Positions 16,218-23,260 of a DNA stretch of 42,061 bases are shown piece after piece. Both the position numbers and the translations under genes were made by a program. The stretch lies in IMG/VR virus record IMGVR_UViG_3300033141_003201, positions 1 to 42,061 of that record; one strand, written 5' to 3'. The stretch comes from a virus. The stretch's first letter is position 1; each line of letters opens with the position of its first letter. Below the pieces are notes generated by a model. The model saw only the letters and a list, made by a program, of their open reading frames with translations, was not told the origin of the DNA and did not search any database.

Positions 16218-16403
16218 ATGCCATTAAGTAAAGGATTCAAAGAACTATTAGAGAATTTAGAAGAGACTTACTTAGGTGAACCTGTGCCAAAAAAGTATCA
16301 GAAGAAATATGGAAAACGATATGACAAGAAAGAAATAAAAAATCTTGGCTATGCAATAGCAAAGTCAAGGGGAATTAAAATTGATGTGGGGGGTAAAAAA
16401 TGA
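16218..16403 (+). CDS. small basic protein of unknown function
   Basis: The ATG at 16218 gives 61 residues; an in-frame GTG at 16197 would add seven basic residues and cannot be excluded. The product has a helical N-terminus (GFKELLENLEETYLGEPVPK) and a basic middle KKYQKKYGKRYDKKEIKN followed by LGYAIAKSRGIKIDVGGKK. Its stop overlaps the next ATG. The family was not recognised. Confidence 0.7.
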   Translation: MPLSKGFKELLENLEETYLGEPVPKKYQKKYGKRYDKKEIKNLGYAIAKSRGIKIDVGGKK

Positions 16404-16543
16404 AAAACAATTTTTTTAAAGAACCAAAGAAAAAACAAAAGAAAGATGAATTAGATTTAGAAAAACTAGCAAAGACAGGTCTAATATTAGCAGGTGGTAT
16501 GGTCTTATTGGGTGCTGGAGCAAAAGTATTGGGGGACTTATAA
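16400..16543 (+). CDS. 47-residue single-span membrane protein
   Basis: The start overlaps the previous stop (ATGA). The product is a Lys/Asn-rich N-terminus, then one glycine-rich hydrophobic span (TGLILAGGMVLLGAGAKVL) ending GDL. The strong SD-like GGGGGGTAAAAA lies in the previous coding end. Function unknown; small membrane accessory protein. Confidence 0.7.
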   Translation: MKNNFFKEPKKKQKKDELDLEKLAKTGLILAGGMVLLGAGAKVLGDL

Positions 16544-16545
16544 CA

Positions 16546-17040
16546 GTGAATGTTCAAAAAATAGCCAAAATACTTGAAGAAAAAAATGATTTAAAAGTAA
16601 GAGGCGTAATTTTAGATACAGCACAAAGAGAAAAACAAATAATTCATGGTTCAAGGGCTTTCAATATTCAATCTCCAGTTTATTTAAGAAAGGAAACAAA
16701 AGATTGGGATGTTTTCACAAAGAAACCAAAAAAGTATGCAGAACATGTAGCAGAAAGATTAAGTAGAATTCTTGGAAAAAAAGTTGATGTAATAAGGGGA
16801 AAACATAAGGGAACTTATAAAGTAAGAATAAATGAAGAAACTATTGCAGATTATACACAATTAAAAAGAAAACCAAAGACTAAATCTTCATGGGGGGTTA
16901 AAGTTAAGGATATAAAATCCATTAAGAAAAATGTTCAAAGATTAATAAAAAGTCCAAAAACAGAATATAGGAGAGAAAAAGACATTGACACCCTGGAAAG
17001 AATTAAACAAATAGAAGAAATGGAGGCGAGGTTTTCATAA
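16546..17040 (+). CDS. nucleotidyltransferase-fold protein (putative)
   Basis: The GTG at 16546 is the only start near the previous stop, two bases downstream of it. The 164 residues contain IHGSRAFN (about 33-40), then RKETKDWDVFTKKPKKYAEH (48-67) and ETIADYTQLK (98-107). That is the order of a minimal Pol-beta-type nucleotidyltransferase: G-S motif in the first helix, DxD-like pair D53/D55, and a third acidic residue D102. HKGTYKVRIN fits the strand before the third acid. The C-terminus is a basic coiled region. It might modify an RNA or act in a toxin-like way; neither can be told from the sequence. Confidence 0.7.
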   Translation: MNVQKIAKILEEKNDLKVRGVILDTAQREKQIIHGSRAFNIQSPVYLRKETKDWDVFTKKPKKYAEHVAERLSRILGKKVDVIRGKHKGTYKVRINEETIADYTQLKRKPKTKSSWGVKVKDIKSIKKNVQRLIKSPKTEYRREKDIDTLERIKQIEEMEARFS

Positions 17041-17056
17041 TAAGGAGGTAATATAA

Positions 17057-17101
17057 ATGGCAAAAAGAAAAGCTGGAAGACCAAAAAAGAAAAGAAAGTA
17101 A
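17057..17101 (+). CDS. 14-residue AT-hook-like micropeptide
   Basis: TAAGGAGGTAATATAA supplies a near-perfect SD and spacing for ATG 17057. The frame encodes MAKRKAGRPKKKRK and stops. The GRP flanked by Lys/Arg is the core of an AT-hook, which binds the minor groove of A+T-rich DNA. The strong ribosome site for such a short frame argues that it is translated. It ends the operon starting near 16197 and precedes the structured intergenic region. A chance remnant of a longer basic tail is the alternative. Confidence 0.6.
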   Translation: MAKRKAGRPKKKRK

Positions 17102-17116
17102 TTTTCAACTTAAATC

Positions 17117-17216
17117 AAAGGTAGTTGGGTAGATTGTCCTACTGGTATTTTGTTCGATTCTGTTTTATCTGGGTCTACCACTACCTTTTATACTACATTT
17201 CAAAGGTATTTGTAGT
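17117..17216 (+). other. structured intergenic region with two inverted repeats
   Basis: AAAGGTAGT (17117-17125) and GGTAGA (17128-17133) pair with TCTACCACTACCTTT (17174-17188). The stem is 15 bp with a two-base bulge and a 40-base loop. A second stem pairs ACTACA (17192-17197) with TGTAGT (17211-17216). T-rich sequence follows (TTTTTTATAAT near 17239). It could be a small RNA, an attenuator or operator between the AT-hook peptide and the HTH gene. The rest of 17217-17310 shows only A+T-rich promoter-like sequence. Confidence 0.55.
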
Positions 17217-17310
17217 TATTAAATGTTTCGTTTTAACTTTTTTATAATAGTAACACAAAGATTTGTCCAATTCTAAAGTGATAATAATTCTTTAAATAGT
17301 TCTTCAATTA

Positions 17311-18321
17311 ATGAACCTTATGAAAGGGGAAAAAGAAGGTTTAAAACATGGTTTAAAGTTACCACAAGATTTTTCTTTAACAGAAACAGAAAAAGAAATT
17401 CTACATTTAATTACAGATGAATTCTTAACAATAAAACAGATAGCACAGCGAAGAGATTGTTCTATTCAAGCAGTTTATAAAATACTTCGTTCTCTCAAAA
17501 AGAAAGGAGCAATAGACAAGGGTTTAAACAGGTTTAAAAATTTGGTATCCACTTACTCCCAAACAGATATTAGATTACACGGACAAGAGATTCACATTAA
17601 CTTAATCTGGCAAAACCCAAAATATCAATTACTTTTAAATAAATCAAATTTTTTAAGTTTAGATTCTAATTCAATTAAACTTTACAAGAATTCTTTAGAA
17701 ATTTACTTAGGACAAAGCTTTTATGGAAAAACAATAAATGAAGCAGATTCAAAGAGTTTGGATTACTTACTTAGATTTATTTTAAGATTAGAACATGACT
17801 TAGGAGTTTGTTTAATTAAAAAGGGTTCAAGAAATATTAAAGTAGTTAATCAACATTACGCAAGAGGAGATAGTGAAATAAGTAAGAACGCAGAAGATAA
17901 TAAAGAAAGAGTTTGGATTTATGCAGAAGAAGATGGAAAATTAGCTTATATTACAGATAATTCCTTTGGGTTCAAAGAAGACGAAACAGTTCATCCTATT
18001 ACAGCAAAACCAGACAGAAAAGCAATAGATAAGCAAGTAAATGACTGGAGACTAAACAACCCACCAACTAACTCCCAATTAGCCCAATTTGGAGCAGAGA
18101 ATAGCCAAGGATTGAAGATTACCTTAGAATCTGTGAATACCTTAGTTAATCAGCAAAAAGACTTACCAGATGTTATTAAGGGTTTAAAGAAAGAGATTCA
18201 TTCCCATCTTAAACTAATTCAAGAATATAGGAAAGAAAATATTAAACAAAGAAAGAAGAGGGAAAGAGAAGTATTAGAAACTAAATCAAAGGAGCAAAGG
18301 AAGTTAAGTAAATGGTTCTAA
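17311..18321 (+). CDS. helix-turn-helix DNA-binding protein, possible replication or transcription regulator
   Basis: This 336-residue protein has an N-terminal winged HTH (about 22-75: LTETEKEILHLITDEFLTIK, then QIAQRRDCSIQAVYKILRSL) and a following region beginning TDIRLHGQEIHINLIW. That resembles a layout I know from regulators on archaeal plasmids and viruses. A mixed domain (about 110-260) and a charged C-terminal coiled coil (about 275-336) complete it. No catalytic Rep motif was seen. It stands upstream of parB behind its own 200-base leader region, so a plasmid-type initiator or master regulator is plausible. Confidence 0.75.
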   Translation: MNLMKGEKEGLKHGLKLPQDFSLTETEKEILHLITDEFLTIKQIAQRRDCSIQAVYKILRSLKKKGAIDKGLNRFKNLVSTYSQTDIRLHGQEIHINLIWQNPKYQLLLNKSNFLSLDSNSIKLYKNSLEIYLGQSFYGKTINEADSKSLDYLLRFILRLEHDLGVCLIKKGSRNIKVVNQHYARGDSEISKNAEDNKERVWIYAEEDGKLAYITDNSFGFKEDETVHPITAKPDRKAIDKQVNDWRLNNPPTNSQLAQFGAENSQGLKITLESVNTLVNQQKDLPDVIKGLKKEIHSHLKLIQEYRKENIKQRKKREREVLETKSKEQRKLSKWF

Positions 18322-18333
18322 AGAATAAAACAA

Positions 18334-18450
18334 ATGGTAAAAGATAAAGAAAGAAGAGTAAGTAAAAAATATAAAATAAAAGAGAATAAGAAATTTCCTT
18401 ATAAAAATAAGAGAAAAATTAATAATTTTACTACTATAATGAAGTTATAA
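18334..18450 (+). CDS. possible 38-residue basic peptide
   Basis: An open frame from ATG 18334 to TAA 18450 encodes a very Lys/Arg-rich peptide (MVKDKERRVSKKYKIKENKK at the start). There is no clear SD. It ends just before the type B promoter of parB. It may be a chance frame in an A-rich spacer. Confidence 0.3.
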   Translation: MVKDKERRVSKKYKIKENKKFPYKNKRKINNFTTIMKL

Positions 18451-18453
18451 AGA

Positions 18454-18462
18454 TTTAAATAC
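18454..18462 (+). promoter_or_regulatory. type B promoter (TTTAAATAC) of parB
   Basis: TTTAAATAC starts exactly 30 bases before ATG 18484; the same 9-mer and distance recur at 20215 and 28424. Leaderless message predicted. Confidence 0.8.
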
Positions 18463-18483
18463 CTATACTACTACCAGAGAATT

Positions 18484-19389
18484 ATGGAATTAAAAGAAAT
18501 TAATATTTCAGATATTTTAGCAAACTTCTACCAGCCAAGAACTAAATTTGATAAAGAAGGAATACAAGAACTTTCGGAATCTATTTTATCTAATGGTTTA
18601 ATTAATCCAATAACAATAACTCCAGATAAAAAAAGACAGGGAAAATATATGATTGTTTCTGGGGAAAGAAGATGGCAAGCTCATAGAATTGCAGGATTAA
18701 AAACCATTCAAGCAATTGTTAAAACTTATTCTTCCGACGGACAATTTATGGTTGAGAGTTTGATTGAGAATATTCATAGAGAAGATTTAAGTGATTGGGA
18801 AGAATGGAAATTCACAAAACAAATTGCTAAAGAATCTGGATGGATGAAAGAGAGAGAAGTTGATTTAAAAATCGTGCATGCACGATTAAGAACTAATTAT
18901 GAAAGATTAGTTATGTTAAGAGATACATTTGAAAAAACATCTTCAATAGTTAGAGAAGCAGTTAAAAAGGGGAAAATTGATATTGGAACAGCAAAGGAAA
19001 TAGCAAGACTAAAACCAGAAGTTCAAAAAGAATTAGCAGAACAATCTTTGAAAAGTGAAGATGGTTTAAGAAGAAGCGAAGTAAGAGAAAGAGCAAAAGA
19101 AGAACGTCCAGAACCAATAGAATTAGAAAGAACAGCAAATGATATAGTAGCGGAAGTTACAGACGCTCTTCATACTTTTAAATACAAAGTTGATGAATTA
19201 CTTAATGGAAAAAGAAAAGGACAAATTAATATTGAAGATATTAGAAAAAGTTTAGCAGATAATGCTATGACAACTTCTATACTTCATTTAAAAATATTTA
19301 AGCAATTTGTTAATTCTTTAAGACAAAGAGGAGCAAAGCCAGACAAATATATTCTGGAGTTAATTAAAGCAGCAAATGGTAGCACATAA
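18484..19389 (+). CDS. parB: ParB-family partition/regulatory protein
   Basis: The 301-residue product has the ParB N-terminal domain: YQPRTKFDKEGIQELSESI (16-34), IVSGERRWQAHRIAGLKTI (57-75) and LIENIHREDLSDWEEW (93-108). A central helical HTH region (about 120-190) with RLRTNYERLVML follows, then a C-terminal helical part. ParB proteins bind centromere-like sites, and many bind and hydrolyse CTP to spread on DNA. No ParA ATPase was recognised in the window, so this may be an orphan ParB acting in copy control, replication or transcription. The start is fixed by the type B promoter. The last codons overlap the next gene. Confidence 0.9.
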   Translation: MELKEINISDILANFYQPRTKFDKEGIQELSESILSNGLINPITITPDKKRQGKYMIVSGERRWQAHRIAGLKTIQAIVKTYSSDGQFMVESLIENIHREDLSDWEEWKFTKQIAKESGWMKEREVDLKIVHARLRTNYERLVMLRDTFEKTSSIVREAVKKGKIDIGTAKEIARLKPEVQKELAEQSLKSEDGLRRSEVRERAKEERPEPIELERTANDIVAEVTDALHTFKYKVDELLNGKRKGQINIEDIRKSLADNAMTTSILHLKIFKQFVNSLRQRGAKPDKYILELIKAANGST

Positions 19390-19897
19390 TTGGTGGGATT
19401 TAAAAGGGTATTTTGGAAGTCATCCAAAGAGATTTAAAAAGGAAGCAAGAAAGCAAATAGAAAATTCTACATTACAATATTTACAAAAGTATGGAAAGAG
19501 AGATTGGGTTTCTACTGAAGAAATTTTTGAGAAGATGATTGAACCAACAGATTTATTTAATTCTAAAGAAGGAAAAACTTGGTTTATTCAAGATGGAGTT
19601 AAGGCAAAAGTAAACTCTGCAACCAGTTCTTTAAGAAGATTAAGTTATCCTATAATTTCAGGGAAAGGACATAAAGGTTATAGATATGCTGATGAAGATT
19701 GTGATGATGTTGCTGATGTTTGGACTGAAAAATTTACTGGATGGGAAAAAAGAATAAATAAATTAAATAAAGAAAGACAGACCGATTTAAAATTACTTTC
19801 AAAAGTAATTCAAAGTTTAAAAGAAAAGGGAAGAGAAAAAGAAGCAAAAAAATTAGAAGAAGTCTTACAAGAATATACAAGAAAGAGGAATTTATAA
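19376..19897 (+). CDS. winged-helix-like DNA-binding protein with coiled-coil tail
   Basis: ATG 19376 overlaps the end of parB by 14 bases. The 173 residues begin AHNWWDLKGYFGSHPKRFKK and have a winged-helix-like region at about 30-110 (DWVSTEEIFEKMIEP, TSSLRRLSYPIISGKGHKGY, with a GKGHKGYRY wing). An acidic patch follows (DEDCDDVADV), then a coiled coil (about 125-170). Co-transcription with parB suggests a partner in partition or regulation. The family was not recognised by name. Confidence 0.7.
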   Translation: MVAHNWWDLKGYFGSHPKRFKKEARKQIENSTLQYLQKYGKRDWVSTEEIFEKMIEPTDLFNSKEGKTWFIQDGVKAKVNSATSSLRRLSYPIISGKGHKGYRYADEDCDDVADVWTEKFTGWEKRINKLNKERQTDLKLLSKVIQSLKEKGREKEAKKLEEVLQEYTRKRNL

Positions 19898-19900
19898 AAT

Positions 19901-20023
19901 ATGAAAATTAAATGTCCTAATTGTAAATATGAATGGGATACTAATGCTAAATTAGATTCTGTTACTTGTCCTAATTGTCAGAAGAAATTTAAGAAAGAAA
20001 AAAAAGATGGTTCTAAAGAATAA
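19901..20023 (+). CDS. 40-residue zinc-ribbon protein
   Basis: It starts MKIKCPNCKYEW and contains a second TCPNCQKKF, so two CPNC knuckles bind one zinc, followed by a Lys-rich tail. It lies three bases after the preceding gene and overlaps the next. A similar zinc ribbon is encoded at 23737. Likely a small nucleic-acid-binding or regulator-interacting protein. Confidence 0.75.
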   Translation: MKIKCPNCKYEWDTNAKLDSVTCPNCQKKFKKEKKDGSKE

Positions 20024-20186
20024 AATAATCCTAAGTGCAGAAACAAAATTAGAAGACAATCAAGCAAGAGAACAATTAAGTATGTTATGGACTAAAATGG
20101 AAACATTAAATGATAGAACAAAAAGACAAACTATTCAAATAGGGAAATTAAATAAAAGAATAAAGGAATTGGAAAAGAAACTTTGA
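20007..20186 (+). CDS. 59-residue coiled-coil protein
   Basis: ATG 20007 overlaps the zinc-ribbon gene by 17 bases. After a short hydrophobic N-terminus (MVLKNKIILSAE) the product is a heptad-like helix with MLWTKMETLNDRTKRQ and LNKRIKELEKKL. No SD is obvious, so translation may be coupled. Function unknown. Confidence 0.55.
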   Translation: MVLKNKIILSAETKLEDNQAREQLSMLWTKMETLNDRTKRQTIQIGKLNKRIKELEKKL

Positions 20187-20214
20187 AAGGTAGAGTGAAC
20201 CTTTAAACGATACA

Positions 20215-20223
20215 TTTAAATAC
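20215..20223 (+). promoter_or_regulatory. type B promoter (TTTAAATAC) of the RHH/nuclease pair
   Basis: TTTAAATAC begins exactly 30 bases before ATG 20245, preceded by an A-rich CGATACA that may serve as BRE. Confidence 0.8.
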
Positions 20224-20244
20224 TACTGATTACACCAATTACTA

Positions 20245-20466
20245 ATGGTTACTAAAGATAGTTCGGAATTGAAGACAATGAAGATTGATAAGAAAACACA
20301 TAAAGAATTATGCGACTTGGGAGGAAAGGGAGAAACATTTGATACAATAATTAATCGTTTATTAAGTCAAAGAAAGGATTTAGATTTTGCTTTAAAAAGT
20401 TTAAGCAAAGAAGATAGAACAAAAGTTGAAGAAAAAATTAAAGCAAGATGGGAGGAGTTTATATGA
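20245..20466 (+). CDS. VapB-like ribbon-helix-helix protein (putative antitoxin)
   Basis: This 73-residue protein reads TMKIDKKTHKELCDLGGKG then ETFDTIINRLLSQRK. That is the strand-helix-helix pattern of the small archaeal VapB-like antitoxins (K-x-T-x-x-x-L...G-x-T-x-D-x-I-x-x-L). The charged C-terminal helix would bind a partner. It overlaps the next gene (nuclease-like) and has its own type B promoter, as expected of an autoregulated toxin-antitoxin operon, although the partner is not a PIN domain. Confidence 0.75.
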   Translation: MVTKDSSELKTMKIDKKTHKELCDLGGKGETFDTIINRLLSQRKDLDFALKSLSKEDRTKVEEKIKARWEEFI

Positions 20467-21098
20467 TGCAAGGAAAAACACAAATAGTTGGAAGAGATTT
20501 TGAAAGACAAGCTTATGAGTTCTTAAAAAAAAGATTTGACAAAGTTACATGGCTTTCACATGATATTAGTTCTTCTTCATCAATAGATTTCAAATGTTTT
20601 AAAGATAATGGTGAATATTTAATAGAAGCAAAATATAGGGGAAATAAAAATAAGAAGGTATCTCTTCAATACAACCAACAAGAATGTGATTTTATTATAA
20701 CCAATGAAGATGATAAAATAATACTCATTCCTAAAAAGGATTTTGATAAAAAAGTATATATTAAACATGAAAGGAATGTTATAAGGGTTGACCCAGAATT
20801 GATTGAAGTATTAAGTAAAAATAAAAGAAATGGAGAGAGTTATGAAAAGTGTATTTATAGATTATGTTGGGAATCTGGATGGATACTTCCAGAACATAAG
20901 ATGGGAGCTATTTTAGGGGAAGAAGTTATGGGTAGAGGAAAGATATTGAATGAAAAACAATTCAAAGCAATGTTAGAATATGAGAAGAGATTTGATAAAG
21001 AAGGTTCTTTTGTATTTTGGAAATGTATGTATGATAATGTTGGAAAGTATGAGAAGCAAGTTAAATATATAAAAAAGAGGTATGCGGATTTCCTATAA
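20463..21098 (+). CDS. PD-(D/E)XK nuclease-like protein
   Basis: The start at 20463 or the adjacent ATG 20466 overlaps the RHH stop; the SD GGGAGGAG lies just upstream. The product of about 211 residues has GRDFERQAYEFLKKRFDKV (10-28), then SIDFKCFKDNGEYLIEAKYR (40-59). The order is a helix, D42, then E56-A-K58, the PD-(D/E)XK core of restriction enzymes, resolvases and recombination nucleases. A C-terminal domain (about 125-211) with ELIEVLSKNKRNGESYEKCI is of unknown role. Pairing with a VapB-like protein suggests either a toxin or a defence or repair nuclease under repressor control. Confidence 0.75.
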   Translation: MMQGKTQIVGRDFERQAYEFLKKRFDKVTWLSHDISSSSSIDFKCFKDNGEYLIEAKYRGNKNKKVSLQYNQQECDFIITNEDDKIILIPKKDFDKKVYIKHERNVIRVDPELIEVLSKNKRNGESYEKCIYRLCWESGWILPEHKMGAILGEEVMGRGKILNEKQFKAMLEYEKRFDKEGSFVFWKCMYDNVGKYEKQVKYIKKRYADFL

Positions 21099-21125
21099 TT
21101 AATTTATAGGTGCAGAGTAGATAAA

Positions 21126-21251
21126 ATGAATAATAAAGAATTTCAAAGTAAATTAAATAATAAAGGACAATTAGATGTAGTAATACTTTGGTCTGTTGTA
21201 ATACTTACATTAATTGGAGTTTGTATAGTTACATATATTAATTTAAAATGA
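21126..21251 (+). CDS. 41-residue pilin-like single-span protein
   Basis: MNNKEFQSKLNNKGQLDVVI is followed by a hydrophobic span and the end INLK. The NNKGQ before the span is the class III signal pattern seen in the virion-like proteins at 9602, 9873 and 15636. The start region (AGGTGCAGAGTAGATAAAAT) is repeated before the genes at 21682 and 21872. Probably a minor virion or pilus-like membrane peptide. Confidence 0.65.
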   Translation: MNNKEFQSKLNNKGQLDVVILWSVVILTLIGVCIVTYINLK

Positions 21252-21294
21252 CATTAGATAAAATTTTTAACTCAGAAAACAGAGAGGAGAAAGG

Positions 21295-21504
21295 ATGAAA
21301 GATAAAAAGTATTGGATAGAACAATTAGATAGACTTGGATTAATTTTTATTGGGTTTTTTGTTGGAGGTTTAATGGGATTAGGAATGGAAAGTTATATTG
21401 TTCCAATAGTTGTTGGATTAGTATTTTCCTTATTATTAATTTTTGTCATATTCATTATAAAGAATTTGGAGGAAACTGCACAACCAAAAGTTCAGAAACG
21501 ATAA
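21295..21504 (+). CDS. 69-residue protein with two membrane spans
   Basis: A good SD (GAGGAGAAAGG) precedes ATG 21295. Hydrophobic segments lie at about 15-32 (IFIGFFVGGLMGLG) and 37-57, and the tail is charged (KNLEETAQPKVQKR). It leads a run of small membrane genes. Function unknown. Confidence 0.75.
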   Translation: MKDKKYWIEQLDRLGLIFIGFFVGGLMGLGMESYIVPIVVGLVFSLLLIFVIFIIKNLEETAQPKVQKR

Positions 21505-21505
21505 A

Positions 21506-21691
21506 ATGTTATTAAGTATAATTGCAGCATTAGGTTTTGCAACTCTTTCAATTGTTGCTTTCATAGAAGGAGGAACTTTTGGGTTGGCGTGTGGAATTTT
21601 GTTTGGTTTAGGTTCAATTAGTTTAATACTTATATTATTATTTGTGAAAAACAAAACTCCCAGAGGTGCAGAAAAGATAAAATGGAAATAA
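21506..21691 (+). CDS. 61-residue protein with two membrane spans
   Basis: The start follows the preceding TAA by one base. There are two hydrophobic segments (about 2-18 and 23-45) and a basic tail (KNKTPRGAEKIKWK). The tail-coding DNA is nearly identical to that at the end of the next gene. Overlaps the next start. Function unknown. Confidence 0.7.
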   Translation: MLLSIIAALGFATLSIVAFIEGGTFGLACGILFGLGSISLILILLFVKNKTPRGAEKIKWK

Positions 21692-21880
21692 AAAGAAATA
21701 TTCAAATTGTAACCAATACAGAAATAACAAATCAAGCACAAAGAGATATGATAAAAAAGTTTGGTATTTTTGTTACATACTTTTTATTTATGTTTCCAAA
21801 ATATGATAAATGGTATCAAGATAGAATTAAATTAATAAAAACAAAACTCTCAGAGGTGCAGAGTAGATAAAATGAAAATA
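21651..21880 (+). repeat. duplicated gene-junction segment (two copies)
   Basis: The segments around 21651-21690 and 21838-21880 share ACAAAACTC-C-CAGAGGTGCAGA and AGATAAAATG(G)AAATAAAA, about 40 bases with few changes. Each spans the end of one small gene and the start of the next. A shorter third copy (GGTGCAGAGTAGATAAAATG) is at 21109-21128. Local duplication at gene borders is the simplest reading. Confidence 0.8.
21682..21870 (+). CDS. 62-residue hypothetical protein with one hydrophobic segment
   Basis: It starts inside the preceding stop region. The product begins MEIKRNIQIVTNTEITNQAQ and has a moderately hydrophobic stretch (FGIFVTYFLFMFPKYDKW), then a basic helix. The end and following start are a copy of the previous junction. 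Function unknown. Confidence 0.65.
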   Translation: MEIKRNIQIVTNTEITNQAQRDMIKKFGIFVTYFLFMFPKYDKWYQDRIKLIKTKLSEVQSR

Positions 21881-22189
21881 AAATACACAATAGAATCAAA
21901 TAAAAGTATGGTTTCAAGAATTCTAAAAAGAGATGAGAGAGCGAGAAACGATGACTTATGGCTTTATTTACAAGTTCTAAAAGAACAAGGACATAAGATA
22001 TTTTTAAACTATGATGAATGGGATTCAATTCCTAAACCAGAAAGTATTAGTAGAATTAGAAGAACAATTCAAAATGATGAACAACAATTTACTCCAGATG
22101 ATTTAACTTATAATAAAAGAAAAAAGAACTTTAAAGAGAGTAAAGAATATTATGCTAATGCAAATATGAATAGTCAATTAAGTTTGTAA
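21872..22189 (+). CDS. phage-type helical DNA-associated protein (putative)
   Basis: This 105-residue protein reads RILKRDERARNDDLWLYLQV, then WDSIPKPESISRIRRTIQND. It follows a pattern I associate with small phage proteins (acidic-Arg-x-Arg-Asn-Asp-x-x-Leu, then 'P..E.I.R.RR.IQ'), read by eye. Such proteins are usually annotated as hypothetical or DNA-binding. It has no membrane segment. It ends the membrane-gene run; a new promoter follows. Confidence 0.7.
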   Translation: MKIKYTIESNKSMVSRILKRDERARNDDLWLYLQVLKEQGHKIFLNYDEWDSIPKPESISRIRRTIQNDEQQFTPDDLTYNKRKKNFKESKEYYANANMNSQLSL

Positions 22190-22208
22190 CTATAAAAAGA
22201 TTACAATA

Positions 22209-22216
22209 TATTATAA
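22209..22216 (+). promoter_or_regulatory. TATA-like promoter, leaderless
   Basis: The AATATATTATAAAC string has its core starting at about 22209, 30 bases before ATG 22239. It fits neither the strict type A nor type B consensus. Confidence 0.6.
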
Positions 22217-22238
22217 ACATTTAAAATAAAGAATTAAT

Positions 22239-22535
22239 ATGAAAGAAGAACTTAAACAAATAATAGAAGAATTAAGCGAAGTTATAGACGAAGAAAGATT
22301 ACAAATATTAGATAGAGATTTACTTGACTTTGCTTTAAGATTATATAATACACAAATAATTAATATAAAATTTAAATCTAACAAATTAAATAATGAATTA
22401 AAACCAAGTGAAAGAGATTTGAAACCAACAGAAGCACAAATTAAAGCTTGTAAAAAATTAAGAATAACTATTCCAAAAGATTCAACTAAAAAAGATGTTT
22501 GGAAATTAATGAACAAAAAGAAGGAGGTAATTTAA
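22239..22535 (+). CDS. helical acidic protein of unknown function
   Basis: This 98-residue protein has an acidic coiled N-terminal half (EELKQIIEELSEVIDEERLQ) and a C-terminal module KPTEAQIKACKKLRITIPKD with KKDVWKLM. The latter is a small helical domain of the 'T/S-x-x-Q-x-x-x...S-x-x-D/E' type often appended to phage proteins. It heads an operon behind a leaderless promoter. No specific family named. Confidence 0.7.
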   Translation: MKEELKQIIEELSEVIDEERLQILDRDLLDFALRLYNTQIINIKFKSNKLNNELKPSERDLKPTEAQIKACKKLRITIPKDSTKKDVWKLMNKKKEVI

Positions 22536-22536
22536 T

Positions 22537-22818
22537 ATGGATGGATGTGATGTATGTGATGTTGTAGGATTGATTTTTCTTGGTTTACTTTTATTGGGGA
22601 TTGGAATTGGTGTTGGTTTAGTGATTGGAGAAGGGAGCATAGCACTATCTCAAGAAACAGCAGATAAGATTTGTTTGGATATAACTGGGGAAGAAGGGGT
22701 TGTAGCAAAAGATTGGTCAGATTTTAGTGGAGGAGAAAATAAACCAATTGAAAAAGGGGAATTATATTGTCAAATACCAAATTATGATTCAACACAATTA
22801 ATAAAGGTTGGAAAGTAA
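22537..22818 (+). CDS. single-span membrane protein with an exported domain
   Basis: SD AAGGAGG precedes ATG 22537. The 93 residues start MDGCDVCDVVGLIFLGLLLL, giving two N-terminal cysteines and one span, then an exported acidic domain (about 35-93) with ETADKICLDITGEEG and a further Cys. The cysteines could pair outside the cell. Function unknown. Confidence 0.75.
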   Translation: MDGCDVCDVVGLIFLGLLLLGIGIGVGLVIGEGSIALSQETADKICLDITGEEGVVAKDWSDFSGGENKPIEKGELYCQIPNYDSTQLIKVGK

Positions 22819-22819
22819 A

Positions 22820-23260
22820 ATGAAAGAAGAAGAGGTGTTAGAAAAGAGTGAACCAGTAAAGAAGAAATTATTATGTCCTCGTTGTCATAGAAAGTTAAAC
22901 ACAAATTGTTTTGTTTTTAATAAAATTCTTAAAACAGACATTTGTCATCAATGTAATAAATCAGTAGGAAATAATAAATTTTATAATCCTAATCGTGAAA
23001 AGAGTAAAGGATTTATAGGAAAATTTAATATAAGTTCACAAGAGAAAAAAATATTAATGACAAACTTAATTAAAAAAGGAGTTCCCTATCAAGAAGCTAA
23101 AAGAAGAGTAAAGAATAATATTAAAGTATTATCAGAAATGAGGAAAAAGAAAGATTATAATAAGTATTTAGATAAACAAAATGAATTAATTAAAAAAGAA
23201 AAATCAAAGGAAATGAAATCTAATTTATTGAAAGGATTGGGTATAAAGGAAAAATGTTAA
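22820..23260 (+). CDS. zinc-finger protein with basic helical tail
   Basis: ATG 22820 lies one base after the preceding stop; an in-frame TTG at 22808 is less likely. The 146 residues hold LCPRCHRKLNTNCFVF and DICHQCNKSVGN, a four-cysteine treble-clef-like finger at about residues 17-48. A long basic region follows with KKGVPYQEAKRRVKNNIKVL. This is probably a DNA- or RNA-binding protein. It overlaps the next gene, which encodes a nuclease-like protein. Confidence 0.75.
   Translation: MKEEEVLEKSEPVKKKLLCPRCHRKLNTNCFVFNKILKTDICHQCNKSVGNNKFYNPNREKSKGFIGKFNISSQEKKILMTNLIKKGVPYQEAKRRVKNNIKVLSEMRKKKDYNKYLDKQNELIKKEKSKEMKSNLLKGLGIKEKC

Noticed and set aside
17117-17188. tRNA-like sequence: a D-arm-like TAGTTGGGTAGA and a GTTCGATTC T-loop-like string
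   Set aside because: No acceptor or T stem can be formed in the right positions and no anticodon stem fits; the dominant structure is one long hairpin.
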